Positions 43,806-52,289 are shown, counted from the stretch's first letter. The stretch is 64,000 nucleotides of DNA from JALZVT01 sp039029135 (GCA_039029135.1 JBCCGT010000025.1:1-64000), one strand, 5' to 3'. A program made the numbers and translations. The notes: generated from the letters alone by a model not told the origin.

Positions 43806-45845
43806 ATGAGCGCCGACGACACGCAGATCATCCGCCCCAGCGGCTTCTCGCCCAGTCCGGTCTCGAGCACGCAGGCTAGCGGTCTGTCGCGCACGAGCTG
43901 GCTGCTGATCGTCAGCGGCGCGCTCTTGCTCGGGATCGCGCTGTTTCTGTTTACGGCGCGCTCGATCACGCTGGCCTTCACACCGAGCGAGGCGGTTCAT
44001 ACCCTGGACGGCGGCTTTGCCGTCGAGATCGGCGGTACCTACCTCACCTTCCCGGGGGCCTACCGGGTACGGGCCGAAGCGCCGGGATATCTGCCTCTGG
44101 AAACCACGGTCGAGGTAGGCGCCGAGCGCAACGAACACTTCGCGCTTACCCTGCTCGAGGCGCCAGGCGCGGTCACGATCAGCTCGGAACCCGCCGGTGC
44201 CGAGGTCATGATCGACGGCGCGAGCGCGGGCACGACACCCTTCACGGCGGCGCTGCGCGCCGGTGACTATCGCCTCGACGCTCGCCTCGCGCGCTACCAG
44301 CCGTATCGGCAACGAATCACGGCCACCGGCTACGCGACGCCGGAAACCGTCACCCTTGCTCTTGCGCCCGACTGGGCGGATGTCAGCGTCACGAGTACGC
44401 CGGGCGGCGCGCGCGTACTGTTGGGCGACACGGACACCGGTCTGACGACGCCCGCCGTCGTGCCCGTTCCCAGCGGCTACGCCGAGCTCAGCCTCAAGCT
44501 CGACGGCTACAAGACCTGGTCGACGGACATCGAGGCGATGGCCGAGGCGCCGCAGAGCCTGCCGCCCGTCGCGCTGGAGCTGGCCGACGGACTCGTGAGC
44601 GTCTTCACGCAACCGGCCGGTGCGGGTATCACCGCGAACGGCCGGTTCTACGGCGAATCGCCGGCCGAGCTTGCCCTGCGTCCCGGCGAGCGCTATCGCA
44701 TCCGCCTGTTCAAGGCGGGCTTCGAGGCGATCACCCGCACCATCACCGCCAGCGCCAGCGAGCAGCGACTGAACGTCAGCCTGACGCCGCAGCGCGGCGA
44801 CGTGAACATTGTGGTCGAGCCCGCCGACGCGGTGCTGTACGTCGACGGCCGGCGCCTGGAGAGCGCCAACCAGACGCTGTCACTGTCCGTCGCGCCGCAT
44901 CAGATCGAACTGAAGAAAGACGGCTACGCCGGTTACAGCACCCGCCTGACGCCCAAATCCGGGCTGACGCAGGAAATCAAAGTACGCCTGCTAACCCTCG
45001 CCGAGGCGCGACTGGCGGCCCTGAAGCCACGCCGCGAAAGCGCGGCCGGCGACGAGTTGGTGCTGCTGATGGGCGGCGACTTCACGCTGGGCGCGTCGAG
45101 ACGCGAGCCGGGGCGTCGCGCCAACGAGACGCTGCGCGAGGCGAGCCTGACACGACCCTTCTATATGGCGAGCAAAGAAGTCACGAATGCCCAGTTCAAG
45201 CAGTTCGTGACCGGACATGACTCCGACAAGTTCGAAGAGCACGCGCTAGACAAGCCGGACCAGCCTGTCGTCGGCGTGACCTGGCTGGACGCCGCGAGCT
45301 ACTGCAATTGGCTGTCGAAGCGCGACAACCTGCAACCCTTCTATCGCATAGAACCAGGCAAGGTCAGCGGCATCGATGCTCAGGCGGACGGCTATCGGCT
45401 GCCAACGGAAAGCGAGTGGGCTTTCGCCGCGCGCACTCAGCCCGAGACCGACGAACTGCTGCGCTTTCCTTGGGGGCCGAAGCTTCCCCCACCCGACCGC
45501 CACGGCAACTACGCTGATCGTTCCGCGACCCACGTGGCCGCACGGGTCATCTTCGGCTACAACGACAATCACATCGTCGCAGCGCCCGTAGGCACCTTCC
45601 CGCCCAACGCCAACAGTCTGCACGACATGGGTGGCAACGTGGCGGAGTGGACCCACGACTACTACGAACTACCCAGCACGGATGCGGTCACCGATCATCT
45701 CGGCCCGGCTACCGGCGAATACCATGTGATACGCGGCTCGAGCTGGCGGCATGGCACCATCAGCGAGCTGCGCCTATCGTTCCGCGACTACGGAAAGGAC
45801 GGCCGCAACGACGTCGGCTTCAGGATCGCACGCTATGCGGAATAA
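43806..45845 (+). CDS. PEGA-repeat protein with formylglycine-generating-enzyme-fold domain
   Basis: A 679-residue protein with one anchor helix (LLIVSGALLLGIALFLFT). The periplasmic part has about five PEGA-type repeats (about residues 60-400; for example SSEPAGAEVMIDGASAGTTP, VEPADAVLYVDGRRL) and then an FGE-sulfatase (SUMF1-like) domain from about 415: MGGDFTLGASRREPG, KEVTNAQFKQFV, PTESEWAFAART, DMGGNVAEWTHD, GSSWRHGT and VGFRIARYAE. The catalytic cysteine pair of true FGE is not seen, so it is likely a binding module of the fold, not an enzyme. No sulfatase is nearby. Confidence 0.8.
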   Translation: MSADDTQIIRPSGFSPSPVSSTQASGLSRTSWLLIVSGALLLGIALFLFTARSITLAFTPSEAVHTLDGGFAVEIGGTYLTFPGAYRVRAEAPGYLPLETTVEVGAERNEHFALTLLEAPGAVTISSEPAGAEVMIDGASAGTTPFTAALRAGDYRLDARLARYQPYRQRITATGYATPETVTLALAPDWADVSVTSTPGGARVLLGDTDTGLTTPAVVPVPSGYAELSLKLDGYKTWSTDIEAMAEAPQSLPPVALELADGLVSVFTQPAGAGITANGRFYGESPAELALRPGERYRIRLFKAGFEAITRTITASASEQRLNVSLTPQRGDVNIVVEPADAVLYVDGRRLESANQTLSLSVAPHQIELKKDGYAGYSTRLTPKSGLTQEIKVRLLTLAEARLAALKPRRESAAGDELVLLMGGDFTLGASRREPGRRANETLREASLTRPFYMASKEVTNAQFKQFVTGHDSDKFEEHALDKPDQPVVGVTWLDAASYCNWLSKRDNLQPFYRIEPGKVSGIDAQADGYRLPTESEWAFAARTQPETDELLRFPWGPKLPPPDRHGNYADRSATHVAARVIFGYNDNHIVAAPVGTFPPNANSLHDMGGNVAEWTHDYYELPSTDAVTDHLGPATGEYHVIRGSSWRHGTISELRLSFRDYGKDGRNDVGFRIARYAE

Positions 45846-46071
45846 GCGCATTACTCAAATGACGAAGCTCCCCGGGCACATCACACCAGCGCGGCGCTAC
45901 GGCTGGCTTCGTCGCGCCGGCGCCGTGGTGCTGATGCTCTGCTGCTGCGTGCACTCGGCGCTGGCGGCAGAGGCCGCGAGCGAAGATGACGCGAGCGACG
46001 GCGACGACGTTTTCATACCCACAGAGGATATTTCCGAAGATTCGGCAGTCCCATTCCCCGTAGACATATGA
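45835..46071 (+). CDS. Small exported acidic peptide
   Basis: A 78-residue protein starting inside the end of the previous gene (11 bp overlap). It has a positively charged N-terminus and a signal-like segment AVVLMLCCCVHSALAAEA with a plausible cut after ALA, leaving a mature peptide of only about 34 residues, very acidic (EDDASDGDDVFIPTEDISED). I do not recognise it. The position in the cluster suggests a structural or regulatory accessory. Confidence 0.5.
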   Translation: MRNKRITQMTKLPGHITPARRYGWLRRAGAVVLMLCCCVHSALAAEAASEDDASDGDDVFIPTEDISEDSAVPFPVDI

Positions 46072-46193
46072 TCCTGTAACCCGGCCAGATCGCGAGTACG
46101 GCGCCTGACTACACAAAGAACACACAGAGCAACAAGCAGAGCAATAAGCTGAACAACAAACAAAACAAAAAATCGAACCTCCCCGCAGAGCTG

Positions 46194-46970
46194 GTGTTCC
46201 AGGTCGGCGCGCTGCTGGTCGCGATCATCGTCGTGCACCTGCTCTACGTGACGCTCATTCGGCCCAATGCCGACGTTTTGCTGGAAGAGCAGGCGCAGCG
46301 TTCGGCGGCCGGCGAATCGTTCGTGCCGGATCGCTCGCTGTATGTCGTGCTGCGCGACTACGAGCAGGAGAGCTGTTTCATCCTGATGCTGTGGGCCATG
46401 GCGATCATGGGGTACAAGGGCCGCAACGCACTGCGCGAGCGCGCGTTGCTCAATGACGACGTCGTGCAGGTCGCGGAAGGCGTCAGCGTTTTACCGGAAG
46501 ACTCGCGCGAGTACACGCGGCCCATCCAGGCGCTCGGCGAAGACGACCAGCAGATGCTGCTGCCGCGGGCCCTGCTCGCGGCGCTGCAGCGATTCGCGTC
46601 TACGCGCAACGTGCAGGACGTCTCGGAGGCCGTGAAGTCAATCTGCGACTCCGAGTCCGATCGACTCGACAGCGAGCTGTCGCTCGTGCGCTACATCGCC
46701 TGGGCGATTCCCAGTATCGGCTTCATTGGCACGGTGCGCGGCATCGGCGACGCGCTTGGCCAGGCGTACAAGGCGGTCGAAGGCGACATCGCCGGCGTGA
46801 CGGCCTCGTTGGGCGTCGCGTTCAACTCGACCTTCGTCGCGCTCGTAATCAGCATCGTCATCATGTTCCTGATGCATCAGCTACAACTCATACAGGAGCG
46901 ACTGGTGCTCGATACGCAGGTGTACGCGGACCAGCGGCTCATCAGGCACATGCAGGTGCGCGACCTGTGA
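46194..46970 (+). CDS. MotA/TolQ/ExbB-type ion channel subunit
   Basis: A 258-residue membrane protein with four predicted helices: FQVGALLVAIIVVHLLYVTL at the N-terminus, CFILMLWAMAIMG, IAWAIPSIGFIGTVRGIGDAL and STFVALVISIVIMFLMHQ. GFIGTVRGIGDAL and VTASLGVAFNSTFVALVI match the MotA/TolQ/ExbB family (ion-driven stator). Three helices are usual for ExbB/TolQ and four for MotA and ZorA. The large cytoplasmic loop lies between helices 2 and 3. GTG 46194 is the only standard start near the first helix; an open frame with Asn/Lys/Gln-rich codons and no standard start continues upstream to 46107. The actin-like gene follows with a 4-bp overlap. Confidence 0.8.
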   Translation: MFQVGALLVAIIVVHLLYVTLIRPNADVLLEEQAQRSAAGESFVPDRSLYVVLRDYEQESCFILMLWAMAIMGYKGRNALRERALLNDDVVQVAEGVSVLPEDSREYTRPIQALGEDDQQMLLPRALLAALQRFASTRNVQDVSEAVKSICDSESDRLDSELSLVRYIAWAIPSIGFIGTVRGIGDALGQAYKAVEGDIAGVTASLGVAFNSTFVALVISIVIMFLMHQLQLIQERLVLDTQVYADQRLIRHMQVRDL

Positions 46971-48211
46971 AGCTGCTGTTTCACCTCCACGACCTGGCGC
47001 TCGGCTGGTACGACGGCAGCAACGGCAGCGGCGGCGGCGATCCCGGCGCGGCTTTCATCGGCACGGAGGGGACACTGTTCGGCGCCGAGGCGCTGGCGAG
47101 CGCGCGGCTGGCGCCGCGCGCATTCAATCAGGATCACTGGCAGGCGCTCAACGCCGACCCGCTGAGTCAGACAGCGCCTGGCCTGCAGAACAACGCGGAT
47201 CTCGTCTATCGCCACCTGCAGACGCTCTATGAACCCTGGGCGGGCCGCAATCCCGAGGCCGTCGTCATCGCCGTGCCCGGCGGCCACAGCACGGATCAGC
47301 TCGGCATGCTGCTCGGCATTGCTCAGGAAGTCGGGATACCGGTGTGCGGGTTTGTCGACGCAGCGCTGCTCTATGCCCGCACGGCCGCGCTGCCTGAGCG
47401 CGCTTACTGCATCGAGGTCTATCTCCGTCGGGCAGTGGTAACCGAACTGTCCTGCGCAGACGCTCGCTTGCAGCGGGCCGATGCGACGGTCGTACCGCGA
47501 ATTGGTCAGCTGCAGCTCATCGACGGCTGGCTGGACCAACTGGTCGACCGCTTTGTCGCCGATAGCCGCTTCGATCCATTGCGGGTCGCCGAGACAGAGC
47601 AGCAGCTATTCGATCAGGTTCGCGCCTGGCTGCTGGATACCCGCCGCGACGCGCTCGCGGTCGAGATCACCCATCAGGGCAGCACCCGCGCGGTGCGGAT
47701 TGAAGCGGAGGAACTGCTGGAGCGCGCCCAGGTGCGCTACAGCGAGATCGAACGACCGCTTGCGCCCGGCTCGACGGTAGTCCTGGGGCCGATCGCCGCT
47801 ACCCTGCCCGGGCTGGCGGCGTTCCTGTCTTCGCGCGGTCACCGCACGCTCGATGCCGACGAGCGCGGGCTAGCGCTGTCGCTAACCGCCTGCCCCGAGC
47901 TGTTCGCCACCAGTGAGGCGGGCGTGCAGTTTTCAAGCGCTGTGCCGTACGCGGCGACACCCGCCGCGCCGAGCCCGACGCTCGAGCCTGCGGCGACCCA
48001 CTTCGTCGATGCCGAGCATCTCGCTCGGCCGCTCGACGCCTTCGCCAACGGTATCGCGGCTCTCGATGCCGCCTATGGCTGGCGCGCGCCCGCGGCCAGC
48101 GTGCGCGTGAACGGCGCGCCCGTCGCCCCCGGCAGAGCGCTGGTTCCGGGCGATGTACTGGAGGCGGGGGACGAACGCGTCACCTGCATTCGCCTCAGCG
48201 ATGGCACGTAA
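46967..48211 (+). CDS. Actin/Hsp70-like (ASKHA) cytoplasmic protein
   Basis: A 414-residue protein without signal or membrane helix. VVIAVPGGHSTDQLGMLLGIAQEVGIPVCGFVDAALLYA is the pattern of the Hsp70/actin fold, equivalent to the DnaK segment VPAYFNDAQRQAT through INEPTAAALA. VVLGPIAATLPGLAAFLSSRG fits the second nucleotide-binding subdomain region. The canonical first phosphate-binding DxG[TS] is not evident (HDLALGWYDG at the start), so ATP hydrolysis is uncertain. The C-terminal 60 residues look like a small beta domain (ASVRVNGAPVAPGRALVPGDVL). It lies between the channel subunit and the VWA proteins. The GTG start overlaps the channel stop by 4 bp. Confidence 0.65.
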   Translation: MKLLFHLHDLALGWYDGSNGSGGGDPGAAFIGTEGTLFGAEALASARLAPRAFNQDHWQALNADPLSQTAPGLQNNADLVYRHLQTLYEPWAGRNPEAVVIAVPGGHSTDQLGMLLGIAQEVGIPVCGFVDAALLYARTAALPERAYCIEVYLRRAVVTELSCADARLQRADATVVPRIGQLQLIDGWLDQLVDRFVADSRFDPLRVAETEQQLFDQVRAWLLDTRRDALAVEITHQGSTRAVRIEAEELLERAQVRYSEIERPLAPGSTVVLGPIAATLPGLAAFLSSRGHRTLDADERGLALSLTACPELFATSEAGVQFSSAVPYAATPAAPSPTLEPAATHFVDAEHLARPLDAFANGIAALDAAYGWRAPAASVRVNGAPVAPGRALVPGDVLEAGDERVTCIRLSDGT

Positions 48212-49289
48212 ACGCCGCTTCAACGTCTTTTCGCTGTCGTTCCTCGACATCATGTCGTGCGGGTTCGGCGCGGTCGTCCTGATCTTTCTGATCATCAATC
48301 ACGCCACCGAAGAGACCGTGCAGGAAACCAATCGCGACATCCTCGCGGAGCTGCGCATGCTCGACTATCAGGTCTTAACCGGGGAGAAAAACCTGGCGGA
48401 GCGGCGCGAGAAACTGGACGAGCAGCTGCGTCGTCTGAAGGAGATCCAAAGACAGATCGCGGCTTTGGAATCCGAAGTGCGCGAGAACACCGAAAGCCTC
48501 GCAGATCTCGATGCGGACACGCTGGCGAAAATCGATAGCGTGGAGCAGCTAAAGAGCGACCTGAAGGTTCAGGAGGACGAAGTGAAGCGCCTGCGCGCCG
48601 CTCAGGCGGAAAGCGAGGGGCAGAACGTTCGCGAGGTTGTCGGCGAGGGCGATCGCCAGTATCTGACGGGCCTGAAGGTCGGCGGCAAACGCATACTGAT
48701 CGCGATCGACGTCTCGGCCAGCATGCTCGACCATTCCATCGTCAACGTGCTGCGCCGCCGGAACATGGACGACGAGCGCAAACGCGCAGCGCCGAAGTGG
48801 CGACGCACTGTCGCAACCACGGACTGGCTGGCCGCCCAGATTCCCATCGACTCCCAGTTTCAGATACTGACATACAACACCGAAGTGGACAGCCTGGTCA
48901 CGCCCGGTCAGTTCGACTGGCAGGAGATCGACGGCCCGAACAAGCTCAACTCGGCGGTCGAGCGACTGCGCAAACGCGTCCCCGAAGGCGGCACCAGCCT
49001 CGAAAACCTGCTCGCCCGAGTGGCGTCGATGAGTCCGCAGCCGGACAACCTGTACCTCGTCGCCGACGGCCTGCCGACGCAGGGGCGCAACGAACCGCGC
49101 GCCGCGACGGTGAGCAGCCGCCGCCGCATGGAGCTGTTCGGTCGGGCCGTGAAGCAGCTACCGGATAACATGACCGTCAACGTGATCATGTTTCCGATGG
49201 AGGGCGACCCGCTCGCCGCGGCAGCCTACTGGAACCTCGCCATGGTTCGCGGCGGCGCCTACCTTGCGCCCTCGCGCGATTGGCCGTAG
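48201..49289 (+). CDS. VWA-domain protein with MotB/ExbD-like anchor (paralogue 1)
   Basis: A 362-residue protein starting 11 bp inside the previous gene; the 17th codon of a longer frame was preferred because it fits the paralogue. The N-terminal helix starts FSLSFLDIMSCGFGAVVLIFLI with Asp at residue 16 at the head of the helix. A coiled coil follows (about 45-145; EKLDEQLRRLKEIQRQIAALE). The VWA domain (about 165-355) has the MIDAS motif DVSAS (residues 170-174), GGTSLENLL and VADGLPTQG. MotB, ExbD and ZorB have Asp at the same place, binding the transported ion. Inference: stator partner of the MotA-like subunit with a metal-dependent adhesion domain outside. Confidence 0.78.
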   Translation: MARKRRFNVFSLSFLDIMSCGFGAVVLIFLIINHATEETVQETNRDILAELRMLDYQVLTGEKNLAERREKLDEQLRRLKEIQRQIAALESEVRENTESLADLDADTLAKIDSVEQLKSDLKVQEDEVKRLRAAQAESEGQNVREVVGEGDRQYLTGLKVGGKRILIAIDVSASMLDHSIVNVLRRRNMDDERKRAAPKWRRTVATTDWLAAQIPIDSQFQILTYNTEVDSLVTPGQFDWQEIDGPNKLNSAVERLRKRVPEGGTSLENLLARVASMSPQPDNLYLVADGLPTQGRNEPRAATVSSRRRMELFGRAVKQLPDNMTVNVIMFPMEGDPLAAAAYWNLAMVRGGAYLAPSRDWP

Positions 49290-49297
49290 GAGGCTCG

Positions 49298-50281
49298 ATG
49301 CCACGTCGCAGAGAAGCCGAAGAGTTTAGCCTGTCGTTCCTCGACGTGATCTGCTGTGGCTTCGGCGCCATCATCCTGCTGCTGATGATCACCAAAACAG
49401 CAGAACCCATAGTTTTAGAAGAGTCTGTGGTCGACCTCGAAGGCCAGATCGTGGCGCGCGAACAGCAGCTGTTCGAGATCCGCGGCCAGGTACAGCAGTT
49501 GGAGCGCCAGACCGACGATACGGAACGCGCACTGGACGAACGCCTGGCGGAACTGTCGCTGAAGAAGGACGAGGCCAGCACCATCCGGGGTCAGTACGCG
49601 ACGACCAAGGAGGAAATAGACGAAGCGCTCACGGGACTCGAGAAGCTCGCCGCCGCGCGGCAGAGCCTAACGGAGGAAATGGAGCGCCTGCTGGGTCAGG
49701 GCTTTAAGCGCAGTTCCGAGACCATCGGCGGCATCCCCGTCGACAGCGAGTACATCATATTCGTCATCGACACCTCCGGAAGCATGCAGCAATTCGCCTG
49801 GGGCGCGGTGATGCGCAAAGTCAGCGAAACGCTGCAGATCTACCCGACCGTGAAGGGCATCCAGGTGATGAGTGACATGGGCGATTTCATGTTTCCCACG
49901 TTTCGCGACCGCTGGATACCGGACTCGCCGCAGCGGCGCCGCTCCATCATCGAGCGCATGCGCAACTGGGCACCATTTTCCAATTCCTCACCGGTCGAGG
50001 GCATAGAGAAGGCCGTCAGCACCTTCTGGGCGCCCGACAAGAGAATCAGCGTTTACGTGTTCGGCGACGATTACACGGGTCGATCGATTGAACAGGTGGT
50101 AGACACGATCGATCGCATCAATCGCGCCGACGCATCCGGTCGCCGTCGCGTGCGCATCCACGCGGTGGGCTTCCCCGTGTATCTGCGTCGCCCGGGCTCT
50201 CGGGCCTTTCGCTTCGCGGCACTGATGCGGGAATTGGCGTATCGTAACGACGGTACATTCGTTGGGTTGCCCAGCCTTTAG
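49298..50281 (+). CDS. VWA-domain protein with MotB/ExbD-like anchor (paralogue 2)
   Basis: A 327-residue paralogue of the previous protein with AGGAGG 5 nt before ATG 49298. It begins MPRRREAEEFSLSFLDVICC: the motif FSLSFLD and Asp 16 are at exactly the same position. A coiled coil covers about 45-130 (IVAREQQLFEIRGQVQQLER). The VWA domain (about 150-325) has MIDAS DTSGS (residues 158-162). Sequence outside the anchor and MIDAS differs strongly from paralogue 1, so the pair is old and probably functionally split. Together they could form a heterodimer in the channel. Confidence 0.78.
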   Translation: MPRRREAEEFSLSFLDVICCGFGAIILLLMITKTAEPIVLEESVVDLEGQIVAREQQLFEIRGQVQQLERQTDDTERALDERLAELSLKKDEASTIRGQYATTKEEIDEALTGLEKLAAARQSLTEEMERLLGQGFKRSSETIGGIPVDSEYIIFVIDTSGSMQQFAWGAVMRKVSETLQIYPTVKGIQVMSDMGDFMFPTFRDRWIPDSPQRRRSIIERMRNWAPFSNSSPVEGIEKAVSTFWAPDKRISVYVFGDDYTGRSIEQVVDTIDRINRADASGRRRVRIHAVGFPVYLRRPGSRAFRFAALMRELAYRNDGTFVGLPSL

Positions 50282-50421
50282 CGCGGGCAAGCATCTCGGC
50301 CGTGACACCAGCAATCGGACCAGGTCACCAGACAGAAAACCGAATAGGTAACGCCGCTGCGGGAGCGCCGTTGAGCCAAGTCGAGAGCAAACAAGCACCG
50401 AAAGCCGCCAAGAGGAAACTC

Positions 50422-51099
50422 GTGCAGCAAGGATTGATTCAGCAATCTCGAATTCCATCGCGCTGGCGACGCCGGCTGCTGAGAGCTTCGCTGCTTGGTC
50501 TGGTCGCCGGCACGCTGCTCGGCTGCGCGGGCGCCGACGTCGCGCCAGAACCGACTCTCCTACCGGTGCCGCTGGTCGAGCGGCTGCCGGTCACGATGGG
50601 CATACATCTACCCATCGCGATCAGCGAGTTCGTCCACGAAGAGGAGCTGCCAAACAACGGACGCTGGCGCATCGAGCTGGGCAGCGCGCAGCAGCTAATG
50701 TTTGAAAACCTTGCAAGTGGGCTGTTCATCGCTCACGCGGCGGTCGCCGATCCAGCGGCGCCGGGACCCGAGGTCGACGGCATCCTCGTGCCGAACATCG
50801 AACAGCTGCAGTTCGCGATCCCATCCCAGACACGCACCGACTTCTTCGAGGTCTGGATCAAATACCAGTTTCGGCTGCTGCGACCCGACGGCAGCATGAT
50901 CGCGGAGTGGCCGCTCCAAGCCTACGGCCGCGCCAACCGCCGCAACTATGGCTTCATGGAGGACACGCAAAACGGTGCGCTGCAGGCTGCGGCCCAGCTT
51001 GCATTGCGCGATGCGATGGCCTTCTTCTCATTCAAGTTCCCGCGTCTACCGGCCGTCACCACGTGGCTGCAGGAGGTCGCACAACAACCGAAAGGCTGA
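50422..51099 (+). CDS. Lipoprotein of the VWA cluster (1)
   Basis: A 225-residue predicted lipoprotein. GTG 50422 with AGAGGA upstream gives RWRRRLLRASLLGLVAGTLLGC, an ideal lipobox signal; the frame is open to 50302. Mature part: VTMGIHLPIAISEFVHEEELPNN, MIAEWPLQAYGRANRRN and AAQLALRDAMAFFSFKFP. No named family recognised; size and the alternate strands fit small outer-membrane assembly lipoproteins. It follows the second VWA gene by 140 bp and precedes another lipoprotein by 4 bp. Confidence 0.6.
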   Translation: MQQGLIQQSRIPSRWRRRLLRASLLGLVAGTLLGCAGADVAPEPTLLPVPLVERLPVTMGIHLPIAISEFVHEEELPNNGRWRIELGSAQQLMFENLASGLFIAHAAVADPAAPGPEVDGILVPNIEQLQFAIPSQTRTDFFEVWIKYQFRLLRPDGSMIAEWPLQAYGRANRRNYGFMEDTQNGALQAAAQLALRDAMAFFSFKFPRLPAVTTWLQEVAQQPKG

Positions 51100-51103
51100 C
51101 GTC

Positions 51104-51769
51104 ATGCATAGTCACCGCTTGCTGACCCTCACACTCATCGCCCTCACCAGCGCCCTTGGCGGCTGCGTCACCGCCACGGTGCAGCAGGTTCGCGAGGCGG
51201 CAACCGGGATGTCAGAGGGCGATTCGGTGGTCGTCCTCGGCCGGGCTGGCAAGGCCCGCGGCGCGGAGACCGAGGAGGACTTCGTGACCTGCGTTGGGCG
51301 CAACATGGGGGCCGGCTCGGACCCCATTCCGGTGATCAGCGAGCAGGAGTTCAAGGACGCGTTGTTCCCCTGGTTCGAACCGCGCATCGCACCGGTTGCC
51401 GCTCGAGAACTGCCCGAGTTGCTGGCCCAGCCGCTGATGTCAGAGCGGCTGCAGGATATCGGCCTGCGCTATCTCATCTGGGTAGACGGCTCCACCCAGC
51501 GTACCGATGAGACCGGCAGCATGAGCTGCACGGTCACACCCGGCGCCGCCGGTTGCTTCGGTTTCTTATCCTGGGAGCACGACTCTTCCTACGAAGCCTC
51601 GGTGTGGGATATCCATACCGGGCGTCCGGTCGGCAAAGTGAGCTCAGACGCGACGGGCACCAGCTACATGCCGGCAGTCGTCGTACCCCTGCCCTTCGTC
51701 GCCCGCGTTCGCACCCAGGCCTGCAACACGCTGGCCGGTCAGCTGAAGACCTTCATCATCGAAGGATAG
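51104..51769 (+). CDS. Lipoprotein of the VWA cluster (2)
   Basis: A 221-residue predicted lipoprotein (LTLIALTSALGGC, Cys at 21). It contains four further cysteines, including SMSCTVTPGAAGCFGF, which may form disulfides in the periplasm. LRYLIWVDGSTQRTDETG and YEASVWDIHTGRPVGKVSSDATGTS suggest a beta-rich domain as in SurA- or CsgG-neighbour type lipoproteins, but no family is certain. ATG 51104, 4 bp after the previous stop. It is the last clearly linked gene of the run. Confidence 0.6.
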   Translation: MHSHRLLTLTLIALTSALGGCVTATVQQVREAATGMSEGDSVVVLGRAGKARGAETEEDFVTCVGRNMGAGSDPIPVISEQEFKDALFPWFEPRIAPVAARELPELLAQPLMSERLQDIGLRYLIWVDGSTQRTDETGSMSCTVTPGAAGCFGFLSWEHDSSYEASVWDIHTGRPVGKVSSDATGTSYMPAVVVPLPFVARVRTQACNTLAGQLKTFIIEG

Positions 51770-51889
51770 CTTCGCCACCACGCTGCGTTATGCTGACGCT
51801 CCCGCGGGCTGGCCGGGCGGGCGCGTTCATGGGGCCGTTCGGTCGACACGCGAACCGGACCCTCGATTGCGACATACACACACATACTC

Positions 51890-52273
51890 ATGCTCATGCA
51901 ACTGACTGACACCACGCTTAGCCTCACCCAGAGCGACGAGGATCGACTGCTGCGCATCGTCCACGTCGGCTACGGCTATACGCTGACTCGCGACGCCGAC
52001 TGCGACCTCCCCGAGGAGGGCCTGGAGGTATCGATCGACATTCTAGGTGACGACCTGATCAGCGACGATCTGCTCGCCAGGGACATCGATCGACACGTCG
52101 TAGCCTGCCGGGCGGGCGCCACGACCAGCCAGCAGCGGCGACTCGTCGTCGCCCAGGCGCTGCTGGATGAGGACATTGGCGACGACGAGATCAAGCTGCG
52201 CATCAGCGCACATGACGCAAGCGGCACCCGACTGGCGACGGCGATGACGCCAATCGTCAGGGGCGCTTTCTGA
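51890..52273 (+). CDS. Hypothetical acidic protein
   Basis: A 127-residue soluble acidic protein (MQLTDTTLSLTQSDEDRLLRIVHVG, LEVSIDILGDDLISDDLLARDID). No signal, helix or recognisable family. ATG 51890 or 51896. It follows the lipoprotein by 120 bp and precedes a membrane gene by 16 bp, so it may be part of a downstream pair rather than of the cluster. Confidence 0.5.
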   Translation: MLMQLTDTTLSLTQSDEDRLLRIVHVGYGYTLTRDADCDLPEEGLEVSIDILGDDLISDDLLARDIDRHVVACRAGATTSQQRRLVVAQALLDEDIGDDEIKLRISAHDASGTRLATAMTPIVRGAF

Positions 52274-52289
52274 ACGGGGACTGCGACCG

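Noticed and set aside
43218..44612. 464-codon minus-strand frame opposite the PEGA genes
   Set aside because: Arg/Asp/Gly-rich shadow; plus-strand PEGA repeats are clear.
46194..50281. Zorya-type defence system
   Set aside because: The channel and anchored partners recall ZorA/ZorB, but no ZorC/D/E-like genes are present and the partner domain is VWA, not the ZorB type.
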